A DNA stretch of 64,000 nt from Myxococcus eversor (GTDB taxonomy: Bacteria; Myxococcota; Myxococcia; Myxococcales; Myxococcaceae), in the NCBI RefSeq assembly GCF_010894455.1, contig NZ_JAAIXY010000002.1:372001-436000 (forward strand). Direction: 5' to 3'. Under the pieces are notes generated by a model. The model had not been told where the DNA came from. It was given only the letters and a program-made list of their open reading frames with translations, and did not search any database. Positions within the stretch are counted from its first letter, which is position 1. Every line of letters begins with the position of its first letter. The position numbers and the translations under genes are program-made. Shown here in pieces: positions 45,041 to 51,843 of the stretch.

Positions 45041-46342
45041 ATGCTTGCCAAGATGGCGCCTCCCTTCCTGGCAGACATCTACGAGGAGCACCTGGCCGAA
45101 GCAGCCTTCCGCTGGAGTCAGTGGGAGCGTGCCCTGGCGGCCCCGGACTACAATCTCGAGGAAACGGCGCGAGTGGAGGAGTTGCTGCTGGCGCACCTCG
45201 ATGGGTTGGTATTGGGAGGCGCTCCCGTCGCCGATGAAGTACTGCGGCCGGCCCTGGATTCAGAGGAACCCCTGTACGGAGCATCTGCGCTGTGGGCCTT
45301 GCTCGAAGGCAACGTCAACTTCAGTGAAGCGGATGTGCTGGCGTTGTTGAGGACCTCCGCGCCTGAAAAGCCCGGCCCGCTAAAGCGGGTCCTGGAGTTG
45401 AGCGAGCAGCGCAGCGTGGACGATGCACTGTGCCCACTGCTGCAACCCCAAGCCACCGAGGCGCCACTCCAAGCACTGGCGCTCGACGTACAGGCCTTCC
45501 GTGGCGCGCTGCCCAAACAGTTGGCGCTGGACCTGCTCCAACACTCCGACCCTCGAGTCGTCGCCGCGGCACTCCGGGGGCTGTGTCCGCTGTCGGGTGA
45601 TGTCGCCACCAGGGAGCTACCTCGGTTGCTTCTGGATGGTCACCCCGAGGTCCGTCAGGCCGCCATCGAGACTGGCATCATCTCAGGCTCGCGCATGGCA
45701 TGGGCGCAGTGCCGCGCAGTCGCGGAGGAGCGCAAGGATGCCGGCCGCTGGGCATTGGTCCTGCTGGCTCAGAGCGGGGAGGAAGGGGACCTGCCGCGGG
45801 TCATCGAGTGCTCCAGAGTGGCGTCGCTGCGGGCCGACGCACTGCTGGCGCTGGGCTTCAGCGGACGGGTGCAGGCCGTGGAGGTCTGCCTGGAGTTGAT
45901 GGCTCACGCTCCGCTGGCGGCCCTGGCTGGTGAAGCCTTCAGTGCCATCACGGGACTCCGTTTGGAGCAGCCCTATGTGCTGCTGCCGGAAGAACAAGAC
46001 TTCTTGCCGCCCCTGGAGGAGGACCTGGCTCAAGAGCTGACGCTTCGTCCAGAAGATGCCTTGCCGGTGCCAGACGCGACGGCGGTGGCTGCCTGGTGGC
46101 GGGGAGCTCGCAAGGATTTCTCTCCAGGGACACGCTACCTGCGTGGGCGGGTTTTCAACACCGCGACGCTGCTGGAGGAACTCGAACAGGGTGTCATGCG
46201 AAGCAGGCCTGTCCATGCACTCAGCCTGGCCATCAGGACTCATGGGGGGCGGCGACTCCAGACTCGAGCTTTCACCCGAAGGCAGCGAGCCCAACTGCAA
46301 GAGGCTCGCGCCGCCCGGAGGGGCCATGCAGATCTCCCATAA
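45041..46342 (+). CDS. TIGR02270 family HEAT-repeat protein of T6SS effector island
   Basis: A 433-residue soluble protein of the TIGR02270 family, found in Myxococcus and some proteobacteria next to DUF2169 and PAAR-like genes. It opens PPFLADIYEEHLAEAAFRWS, then runs as about eight HEAT-like helix pairs (for example VVAAALRGLCPLSGDVATRE and EVRQAAIETGIISGS). It ends with a conserved KDFSPGTRYLRGRVFN block. GGGAAG five bases before the ATG at 45041 sets the start. It heads the effector island and overlaps the DUF2169 gene by 17 bp. A role in effector loading or stability is inferred from context. Confidence 0.82.
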   Translation: MLAKMAPPFLADIYEEHLAEAAFRWSQWERALAAPDYNLEETARVEELLLAHLDGLVLGGAPVADEVLRPALDSEEPLYGASALWALLEGNVNFSEADVLALLRTSAPEKPGPLKRVLELSEQRSVDDALCPLLQPQATEAPLQALALDVQAFRGALPKQLALDLLQHSDPRVVAAALRGLCPLSGDVATRELPRLLLDGHPEVRQAAIETGIISGSRMAWAQCRAVAEERKDAGRWALVLLAQSGEEGDLPRVIECSRVASLRADALLALGFSGRVQAVEVCLELMAHAPLAALAGEAFSAITGLRLEQPYVLLPEEQDFLPPLEEDLAQELTLRPEDALPVPDATAVAAWWRGARKDFSPGTRYLRGRVFNTATLLEELEQGVMRSRPVHALSLAIRTHGGRRLQTRAFTRRQRAQLQEARAARRGHADLP

Positions 46343-47837
46343 CACCACGGAGATGCAGGCCGGATTGTGTGTGGCCACGGACAAACATGCCCGCGCTCAC
46401 TGCGTGGTGGTGGTCAAGGGCACGTTTGCCGCAGATGCGAGAGGCGAATTGAGGCTGTCGGAGGTGCAACGGCCTTTGGTGTATGCCGACGAGCATCAAG
46501 GCGATGCCGGGAGCACGAGCATTCGCCACGAGTGTGATTTTGCCCTCACAAAACCCCACTCGGAGGTGCTGGTGCATGGACATGCGGTCGCGCCAAAGGG
46601 CCGTCCGATAGAGCGCATGCTGGTGCGTCTCGAGCTTCCGGGGCGGCGAAAAGACCTGCTGGTGACAGGGGAGCGGCGCTGGGAGCGAGGCCTGCTGGGG
46701 CTGAGCGCCTCGCCGCCCAGGCCGTTCATCCGCATGCCCTTGGTGTACGAGCGCGCTTTTGGCGGCGCTGACCACTCCCATCCGGACCCGAAGCACCAGG
46801 GGGCCGACCTGCGAAATCCCGTGGGGTGCGGATTTCGAAAGAACCCGCGTGCGGCGGATGCCGTCGGTGCGCCACTGCCGAACCTTGAGCATCCGCAGCA
46901 GTCCCTCTCCAAGTGGGACGAGGCCCCGGTCCCAGTGGTGGGGATGGGCTCACTCGGGCGCGGATGGCAGCCGCGCATCGCGCATGCGGGCACGTATGAC
47001 CAGCGCTGGCTCGATGAGGACTATCCCTTCCTGCCCAGGGATTTCGACACGCGCTATTTCCAATCCGCGCCCGAGGACCAGCAACTGCCTCGCTTGCGTG
47101 GCGGCGAGGTGCTGCGCTGCATGGGAATGACTGCGGCAGGGAGCTGGGGAGTGACGCTTCCGCGAATCGCGCTCCCTGTGACATTCCGCTTCCAGGACCG
47201 CTCGGCGCATGTCGAGCCCCAGATGGATACGGTGCTGTTGGACTGTGATGCCCAGGTCGTCACCGTGACGTGGAGAGCCTCCACTCCCCTGGGGAAGAAG
47301 CTGACTCAGCTCAAGGAAGTGTTCGTCGGGTCGTCTCCAACCAGGTGGGGTATCCGCCGAGTTGGTGCCGCAGATGCTGGCAAGGCTCCGAGAGGAGTAC
47401 GGCTTGCGCCTCGATACCGTCCATTCTCGTGGCTTCCCCACAGGTGGGACCAGTGGCCTGCGAGCCTTGGCGGAGGCCCGCGCCCTGCTGGAGCGCGATG
47501 CCCACCTCCCAGGGTGTCTCGTGGCGAGCGTCGACTCTCTCGTCAATGCACCCGCCTTGGCCTGGCTGGCTCGGAATGGGCGTTTGAAGCGGCCTGGTCA
47601 CTCGGATGGAGTGATTCCGGGGGAAGCCGCTGCGTGCGTCTTCGTGACGCGCAGACCCTTGGGGCAAGCCCCTTCCGTGGAGCTGGCCGGGTTGGGGTTC
47701 GCACAGGAGCATGCGACGCTCGATTCGGACGAGCCCCTTCGCGGTATTGGGGCAGCGCAGGCCAGCCGCCTGGCGCTGAGCGAGGCGGGACTCGACCTGA
47801 GCGAGGTCGACTTTCGTGTCGCGGACGCCTCGGGTGA
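46326..47837 (+). CDS. DUF2169 T6SS-adaptor protein, 3' end fused out of frame by deletion
   Basis: The first ~340 codons encode a DUF2169 domain (starts MQISHNTTEMQAGLCVATDK; inner landmarks MPLVYERAFGGAD, NPVGCGFRKNP and HAGTYDQRWLDEDYPFLPRD; it tails off at PLGKKLTQLKEVFVG near 47330). DUF2169 proteins are adaptor/chaperone-type partners of type VI effectors. Beyond the junction at about 47330-47345 the frame continues for about 165 Arg/Gly/Pro-rich residues with no homology, because the DNA there encodes the ketosynthase remnant in another frame. The real domain is nearly complete but has probably lost its last few residues. GGAGG lies four to five bases before the ATG. Confidence 0.75.
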   Translation: MQISHNTTEMQAGLCVATDKHARAHCVVVVKGTFAADARGELRLSEVQRPLVYADEHQGDAGSTSIRHECDFALTKPHSEVLVHGHAVAPKGRPIERMLVRLELPGRRKDLLVTGERRWERGLLGLSASPPRPFIRMPLVYERAFGGADHSHPDPKHQGADLRNPVGCGFRKNPRAADAVGAPLPNLEHPQQSLSKWDEAPVPVVGMGSLGRGWQPRIAHAGTYDQRWLDEDYPFLPRDFDTRYFQSAPEDQQLPRLRGGEVLRCMGMTAAGSWGVTLPRIALPVTFRFQDRSAHVEPQMDTVLLDCDAQVVTVTWRASTPLGKKLTQLKEVFVGSSPTRWGIRRVGAADAGKAPRGVRLAPRYRPFSWLPHRWDQWPASLGGGPRPAGARCPPPRVSRGERRLSRQCTRLGLAGSEWAFEAAWSLGWSDSGGSRCVRLRDAQTLGASPFRGAGRVGVRTGACDARFGRAPSRYWGSAGQPPGAERGGTRPERGRLSCRGRLG

Positions 47838-48102
47838 GGGGTACGCATTCATGGAGGTGGCGCTGGCGTCGGCGCGGCTGTTGCGTGTACGCAAGGCGTC
47901 ACTGCCACTGTGGCTGCCGGCGGAGTCGCTGGGAGAAACGGGGGCCGCGTCAGCCATCTTGGCGCTGGCTTTGGCCGTGGTGGGGATGCGTCGAGGCTAT
48001 GCGCCAGGACGGCGGGCGCTCCTCAGTGTCACGAGCGATTCGGGAGACAGGGCAGCTGCCGTCCTGCGGACACGCGACGTAGAGGTGAGGGTCCGGCAAT
48101 GA
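47341..48102 (+). pseudogene. 5'-truncated beta-ketoacyl-synthase-like gene
   Basis: The frame encodes the C-terminal ~250 residues of a thiolase-fold/ketosynthase-like protein: FPTGGTSGLRALAEARALLE, then LVASVDSLVNAPALAWLA and GVIPGEAAACVFV, the usual central and C-terminal blocks of these T6SS-associated homologues. The N-terminal ~140 residues are missing. The frame is closed by a stop at 47302-47304, inside the DUF2169 coding region, and no good start is present (only TTG/GTG at 47362/47365). A deletion joining DUF2169 to this gene explains this best. The 3' end is intact and overlaps the toxin start (ATGA at 48099-48102), so the fragment may still serve as a translation leader. Confidence 0.75.
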
Positions 48103-49217
48103 AGGAGGTCTATGCCAATGGCCATGAGATTGCCGCTCAGGCGGGCGGCGGGAAGGTGACGGCCGCCTTTCCGGATGTCTGCCTGAGTCCGCCCGCGCCA
48201 CCGGCCGGACCGATTCCGGTGCCCTACCCCAACTCGTCCTTCTCCAAGGACATGAAGAACGGCAGCAAGTCCGTGATGATCGGCGGCAAGCCCGTGATGT
48301 TGCGCGACCAGTCCTACTACGCCACTTCGCCCTTAGGCGACGAGGCGGCCACGCGCAACTTCGGTGCAGGCGTCATCACGCATACGATAACGGGCAAGAC
48401 CTACTTCAACTCCTGGTCGATGGATGTCCAGTTCGAGGGCAAGAACGTCCCCAGGCACGTCGACCTCACCACGTCCAACCATGGCAGCAACTCGAACGAG
48501 TCGGTGCCCATCCCGAACCTCTCCCAGAGTTCAGCGGCCAGCGGCGGTCAGGCCACCCGCGATGCCTGCCCATGTTGTGCTGGCCCGCTCCACGAGAACC
48601 AGAAGAACCCAGAGACTGGCGAGCCCTACGACACCATTCCAGAGGCTGATTTCTATCAGGGCATCGCCGGGCACTACATGAAGCGACGCTCGGAGATGCA
48701 GAAACTCCTGAATGAGTTGGCTGCCAGCAACAAGCCCCTGCCCGGGTGGGCCACCGAGCTCGCGAGCAACGACAAGAACCCCGCCTACCGAAGCCTGACA
48801 AAAAGCGACGTCATCATCGCCAAGGGGGACGCCTTCGAGGAGGACTGTGACAGTCTGCGGCAGCTCCGGGAGAAGAATCCCAACTGCCCCAATGTGCATC
48901 AGCCGCCAGACCAGGGGTGCGGCGTCCACTTCAAGGTCAAGCACGCGGGCAAGGCCAGCGAAGCCCGCAAGAGGTTTACGGATGGCGTGCGCAAGCAGTC
49001 CATCAAGCAGTGGAAAGAGAAGGGGTTCGACATCAAGAACAGCGAACAGGTGAACCACAAGACGCCGCTGGATGCAGGCGGATGTCCCGTGTCCATGAAC
49101 AACCTCGTCCCTGATTCGGTGCTCAAGGGAGATTGCAAGGGCATTGAGGACCTGCAGACGCGGCTGCAAAACAACATCCCGGACAACGCCAAGGATCGTG
49201 CCGCGCTCTTCGCGTGA
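48099..49217 (+). CDS. T6SS effector: DUF4150 PAAR-like domain fused to HNH-type nuclease toxin
   Basis: A 372-residue polymorphic toxin. Residues 1-115 form a DUF4150 PAAR-like spike domain (VCLSPPAPPAGPIPVPYPNS, SKSVMIGGKPVMLRDQSYY). A Cys cluster follows (ACPCCAGPLHE). The C-terminal toxin contains VNHKTPLDAGGCPVSMNNLV, with His320 in an NH-K-PLDAGG arrangement typical of HNH/Endo VII-like nucleases that degrade DNA. The PAAR-like part should seat it on the VgrG tip of a type VI apparatus encoded elsewhere. Composition is visibly less GC-rich than the flanks, suggesting transfer. The next gene overlaps it by four bases and is the likely immunity gene. Confidence 0.85.
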   Translation: MKEVYANGHEIAAQAGGGKVTAAFPDVCLSPPAPPAGPIPVPYPNSSFSKDMKNGSKSVMIGGKPVMLRDQSYYATSPLGDEAATRNFGAGVITHTITGKTYFNSWSMDVQFEGKNVPRHVDLTTSNHGSNSNESVPIPNLSQSSAASGGQATRDACPCCAGPLHENQKNPETGEPYDTIPEADFYQGIAGHYMKRRSEMQKLLNELAASNKPLPGWATELASNDKNPAYRSLTKSDVIIAKGDAFEEDCDSLRQLREKNPNCPNVHQPPDQGCGVHFKVKHAGKASEARKRFTDGVRKQSIKQWKEKGFDIKNSEQVNHKTPLDAGGCPVSMNNLVPDSVLKGDCKGIEDLQTRLQNNIPDNAKDRAALFA

Positions 49218-50125
49218 CTCCCATGCGCCCTGCCTACCTCCGCCGCACCTTCATCGAGATTGGAGATGGCCTGCACTTCTCCAGTCCTCCTCCGCCTCAC
49301 GTGGCGGAGCTCCGCAACCTCTCCAGTCGGGACCCCTGGCAGGTCCTGCCTTGCGCGCTCGCCAACCTCCAGCAAGGGCGATTCGAGGTCGCGACCAGGC
49401 TCGTCCACCTGATGCATGAGTCCCAGGACGCCGAGGTCTGGGATGCATGCACGCTCATGTTGTCCTTTGCCGCGCCCTACTCGGTCCTCCTCCAGTGGTG
49501 GGTGGGTTCATTGAGAAGGCTGCTCGGCCCCGAGCGCAGTCCGCACATCCAGCGGTACTTCTGCGAGGTCCTTGCTCATTCCGCGCTCACGGGGGGCGTG
49601 CCTCTCTTGATTGAGATCTACAGGGGGCTGGAGGACCGAGACGTCAAGGCGCAGCTTGAGGTCTATCTCTCGCAACTGTTGGAGGAGCAGCCCGGCCCCA
49701 TCTGGAAAGGTCCCCGAGAGGAGCTGAAGTCCAATGGGTTGCCGCCGCCCTTCGAGGAGTCCGAGCGGGCCTTCATGGACGCCGAGTACCTTGCCCGGGT
49801 CGAGCAGGTATACCAAGGACTGGTCGCCAGCGAGAGGTTGGGTCCACGAGATGCGCTCCTGGAAGGGCAGCGGCTGAGCATCCGGGACATCTGCCGGCGC
49901 CTGCTGGCGCGCCTGCGCTCGAATGAGTACCCGGATCGAGTCGAACTGGGTCGGATGTTCTTCGAGACCACCACGGGACTGGACTGTGGGGCCTTCTTCG
50001 ACGAGTCAGGCCAACTGCAACGGCTCACCGCAGCGGCCATCGTCGAGGAATTCCTCGCTCGTGACGGAGCTGACACGTACGAGCGAGGGCATCGCTACTT
50101 CTTCGGGCACCGGATTCCGGAGTGA
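49214..50125 (+). CDS. Putative immunity protein for the adjacent T6SS nuclease toxin
   Basis: A 303-residue soluble helical protein with no recognised family. It starts at GTG 49214 overlapping the toxin stop (GTGA), or at ATG 49223. It is Leu/Glu/Arg-rich with a mixed-charge surface (VHLMHESQDAEVWDAC; LARLRSNEYPDRVEL). Position immediately downstream of a nuclease toxin, translational coupling and lower GC make immunity the natural reading, but no family match backs it. It is larger than many immunity proteins (100-200 residues), so a two-domain or HEAT-like fold is possible. Confidence 0.6.
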   Translation: MTPMRPAYLRRTFIEIGDGLHFSSPPPPHVAELRNLSSRDPWQVLPCALANLQQGRFEVATRLVHLMHESQDAEVWDACTLMLSFAAPYSVLLQWWVGSLRRLLGPERSPHIQRYFCEVLAHSALTGGVPLLIEIYRGLEDRDVKAQLEVYLSQLLEEQPGPIWKGPREELKSNGLPPPFEESERAFMDAEYLARVEQVYQGLVASERLGPRDALLEGQRLSIRDICRRLLARLRSNEYPDRVELGRMFFETTTGLDCGAFFDESGQLQRLTAAAIVEEFLARDGADTYERGHRYFFGHRIPE

Positions 50126-50129
50126 GTAG

Positions 50130-50705
50130 TTAGTTGGAGATGAGCGGAGAGCCGCCGCCACTCACGCGCAAAGCACGCGGAGCTGGCCGGGGCGCCTGCT
50201 CCCGGAACTCGGCGGGTAGCGCCAGACGCAGGTACACGTAGCCCCCGGGCTGGGCCTCCATCGGCGGAAAGCCCGGCACGTCCAGCGCGCGGAAGCCGAG
50301 GGACTCCATGAGCGGGAGAGACGTCCCGGGCCCCGCGCGCACGCAGGTCTCAAGGTGGCGCAGCCCGTCCAGTCTCACGCCCTGACGGATGAGCTCCGTC
50401 ATCGTCCAGCGCCCCACGCCCTCCCGACGATACTCCGGCGCGATGGCGCAGCTCACCCGCGCGTAGCGCTCCTCCCGGCGGATGTTCGTGAGCGCCGCGA
50501 GCCCGATGATGCCCGAGCCCCGCTCCGCCACCGCGAACAACCGCGTGCCTTCCGCCGCGCTCCACCGGCCGGGAGGATTGCCTCCCGCCTCCGGTCGCAA
50601 CCAGCCGAAGAACTCCTCGATGTCGGGCTCCTCCAACAACATCCGCGCTGCCCCCGACACAGCCGCCCCTGCCACTTCCATCGGAATGAGCTGTCGCTCA
50701 CGCAT
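50130..50705 (-). CDS. GNAT family N-acetyltransferase
   Basis: A 191-residue acetyltransferase. The acetyl-CoA-binding motif A is visible as IAPEYRREGVGRWTMTELIR, preceded by GIIGLAALTNIRREERYARVS. A C-terminal strand-helix follows (TSLPLMESLGFRALDVPGFP). AGGGGGGAAG lies before the ATG at 50705. It could modify a small molecule, protein or peptide; nothing in context fixes this. It is convergent with the immunity gene, 4 bp away. Confidence 0.85.
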   Translation of the reverse strand: MRERQLIPMEVAGAAVSGAARMLLEEPDIEEFFGWLRPEAGGNPPGRWSAAEGTRLFAVAERGSGIIGLAALTNIRREERYARVSCAIAPEYRREGVGRWTMTELIRQGVRLDGLRHLETCVRAGPGTSLPLMESLGFRALDVPGFPPMEAQPGGYVYLRLALPAEFREQAPRPAPRALRVSGGGSPLISN

Positions 50706-51109
50706 GCTGACTTCCCCCCTTCGAGCACTCCCCGACTTCAAGGGGCATGCCAGAGGGCCGGTGCGGGGCGCGCCATGTGGCCCGCGCAGAGGGGACGCGT
50801 CGAGGCGTGACGCATCCGCGTGTCACCAGCACGCGAACATCAGGACCGTTCTAGGGGAAACCCCGCGAGTACCACGGTGCACATCGTGGCCGTCGCGACA
50901 CGGTGGCGCTCATGCGCCGCGCCAGGCTGGAGCATCCGCGCGCCAGAGTGGAGCACCCTGCACCATGATGGAACACGCACGTGCCGCTGCGTAACGGCGC
51001 GCGCACGTGCCGCCGCGTAACAGCGCTCGCACGCGTCACCGCGTAACAGCGCACGCACGTGCCGCCGCGTCACGGTCCACCCACGCGCCGCGGCGGCACG
51101 GACCCTTCA
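50706..51109. other. Gene-free region with tandem repeats
   Basis: 404 bp without a gene I can support. It contains the promoter region of the acetyltransferase (high-GC, no clear elements) and, in its second half, the 26-bp tandem repeat described separately. The open frames here in several phases are artefacts of repetitive GC-rich DNA. Confidence 0.6.
50976..51105. repeat. 26-bp tandem repeat, about five copies
   Basis: Copies begin at 50976, 51002, 51028, 51054 and, diverged, 51080, with an exact 26-bp period. The consensus is CGCACGTGCCGCCGCGTAAC followed by AGCGCN. Copies 3 and 5 are the most diverged. It lies in a gene-free region just downstream of ohr. Confidence 0.9.
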
Positions 51110-51547
51110 CTACTCCGCGACGGACAGCTTCACGTCGATGTTGCCGCGCGTGGCGCGCGAGTACGGGCACACCTCGTGCGCCGCGTGCATCAGCTTCTCC
51201 GCCTCGTCACGGGGAATGCCCGGCAGGATGCCCTGGAGCTCCACCGCCAACCCGAACCCGCCGTCCGGCGTCTTGCCGATGGTGACATTCGCGGTGATGC
51301 CCACCTCGGGCCCCAGCTTCTTGCCACCCTTGCCCGCCACCAGCCGCAGCGCGCTCTCGAAGCAGGCCGAGTAGCCCGCCGCGAAGAGCTGCTCGGGGTT
51401 GGTCGCCGCGCCCCCCGCGCCCCCCAGCTCCTTGGGCATCGACAGCGACAGGTCGATGACCTTGTCCGACGACTGGACCTTGCCGTTGCGGCCTCCGTGG
51501 GTGGTGGCGTGGGCGGTGTACAGCGGCGAAATCGTGACGGGGGCCAT
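51110..51547 (-). CDS. ohr: Organic hydroperoxide resistance protein Ohr (OsmC family)
   Basis: A 145-residue thiol peroxidase that reduces organic hydroperoxides, using lipoamide in well-studied species. The peroxidatic cysteine is C62 (LFAAGYSACFESAL) and the resolving cysteine C127 (HEVCPYSRATRGN). The conserved R20 and E52 of the active site are present, which marks Ohr rather than OsmC. AGGAGAGA precedes the ATG at 51547. An ATTGCGCGCAAT palindrome about 195 bp upstream is a candidate OhrR site, though no ohrR gene is in the window. Confidence 0.93.
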   Translation of the reverse strand: MAPVTISPLYTAHATTHGGRNGKVQSSDKVIDLSLSMPKELGGAGGAATNPEQLFAAGYSACFESALRLVAGKGGKKLGPEVGITANVTIGKTPDGGFGLAVELQGILPGIPRDEAEKLMHAAHEVCPYSRATRGNIDVKLSVAE

Positions 51548-51741
51548 GGTTCTCTCTCCTGGGATGCCAGCTCGGGTTCGATGAAGCGGAAACGACGCGT
51601 TCAGATAGCGGCGACACGGGACGGCGGGAGCCACTTCGCCGCGACTTCCGGCCCGCTCCGTTCAGCCCCCAACAACCGGGCCACCCCGTCTCCGACGGGC
51701 ACCGCGTCCTGCGCCATGTCCTATGATTAGGGCTCAATTAA

Positions 51742-51753
51742 ATTGCGCGCAAT
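51742..51753. promoter_or_regulatory. OhrR-like operator (ATTGCGCGCAAT) upstream of ohr
   Basis: A perfect 12-bp palindrome set in an A/T-rich stretch (CAATTAAATTGCGCGCAATC) that is strikingly AT-rich for this genome. OhrR sites of Gram-negative bacteria have this TTGCGCGCAA-type core. It lies between the ohr start and the terminator of the subtilase gene, about 195 bp from ohr. Confidence 0.5.
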
Positions 51754-51768
51754 CAAATCGAACCCAAA

Positions 51769-51811
51769 AAAAGTCCCCGGGCCGCGAAGCTGGCGGCGAC
51801 CGGGGACTTTT
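51769..51811 (-). terminator. Intrinsic terminator of the subtilase gene
   Basis: A perfect 12-bp stem, AAAAGTCCCCGG (51769-51780) and CCGGGGACTTTT (51800-51811). Read on the minus strand it is followed by a run of seven T (the plus-strand A-run at 51766-51772 overlaps the stem). It is 33 bp past the stop of the subtilase gene. Confidence 0.9.
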
Positions 51812-51843
51812 GACTCACCCTCTCGAGTGAGACGCGCGGAGGC

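Noticed and set aside
50976..51105. CRISPR array
   Set aside because: The repeat is contiguous with a 26-bp period and has no spacers between copies.
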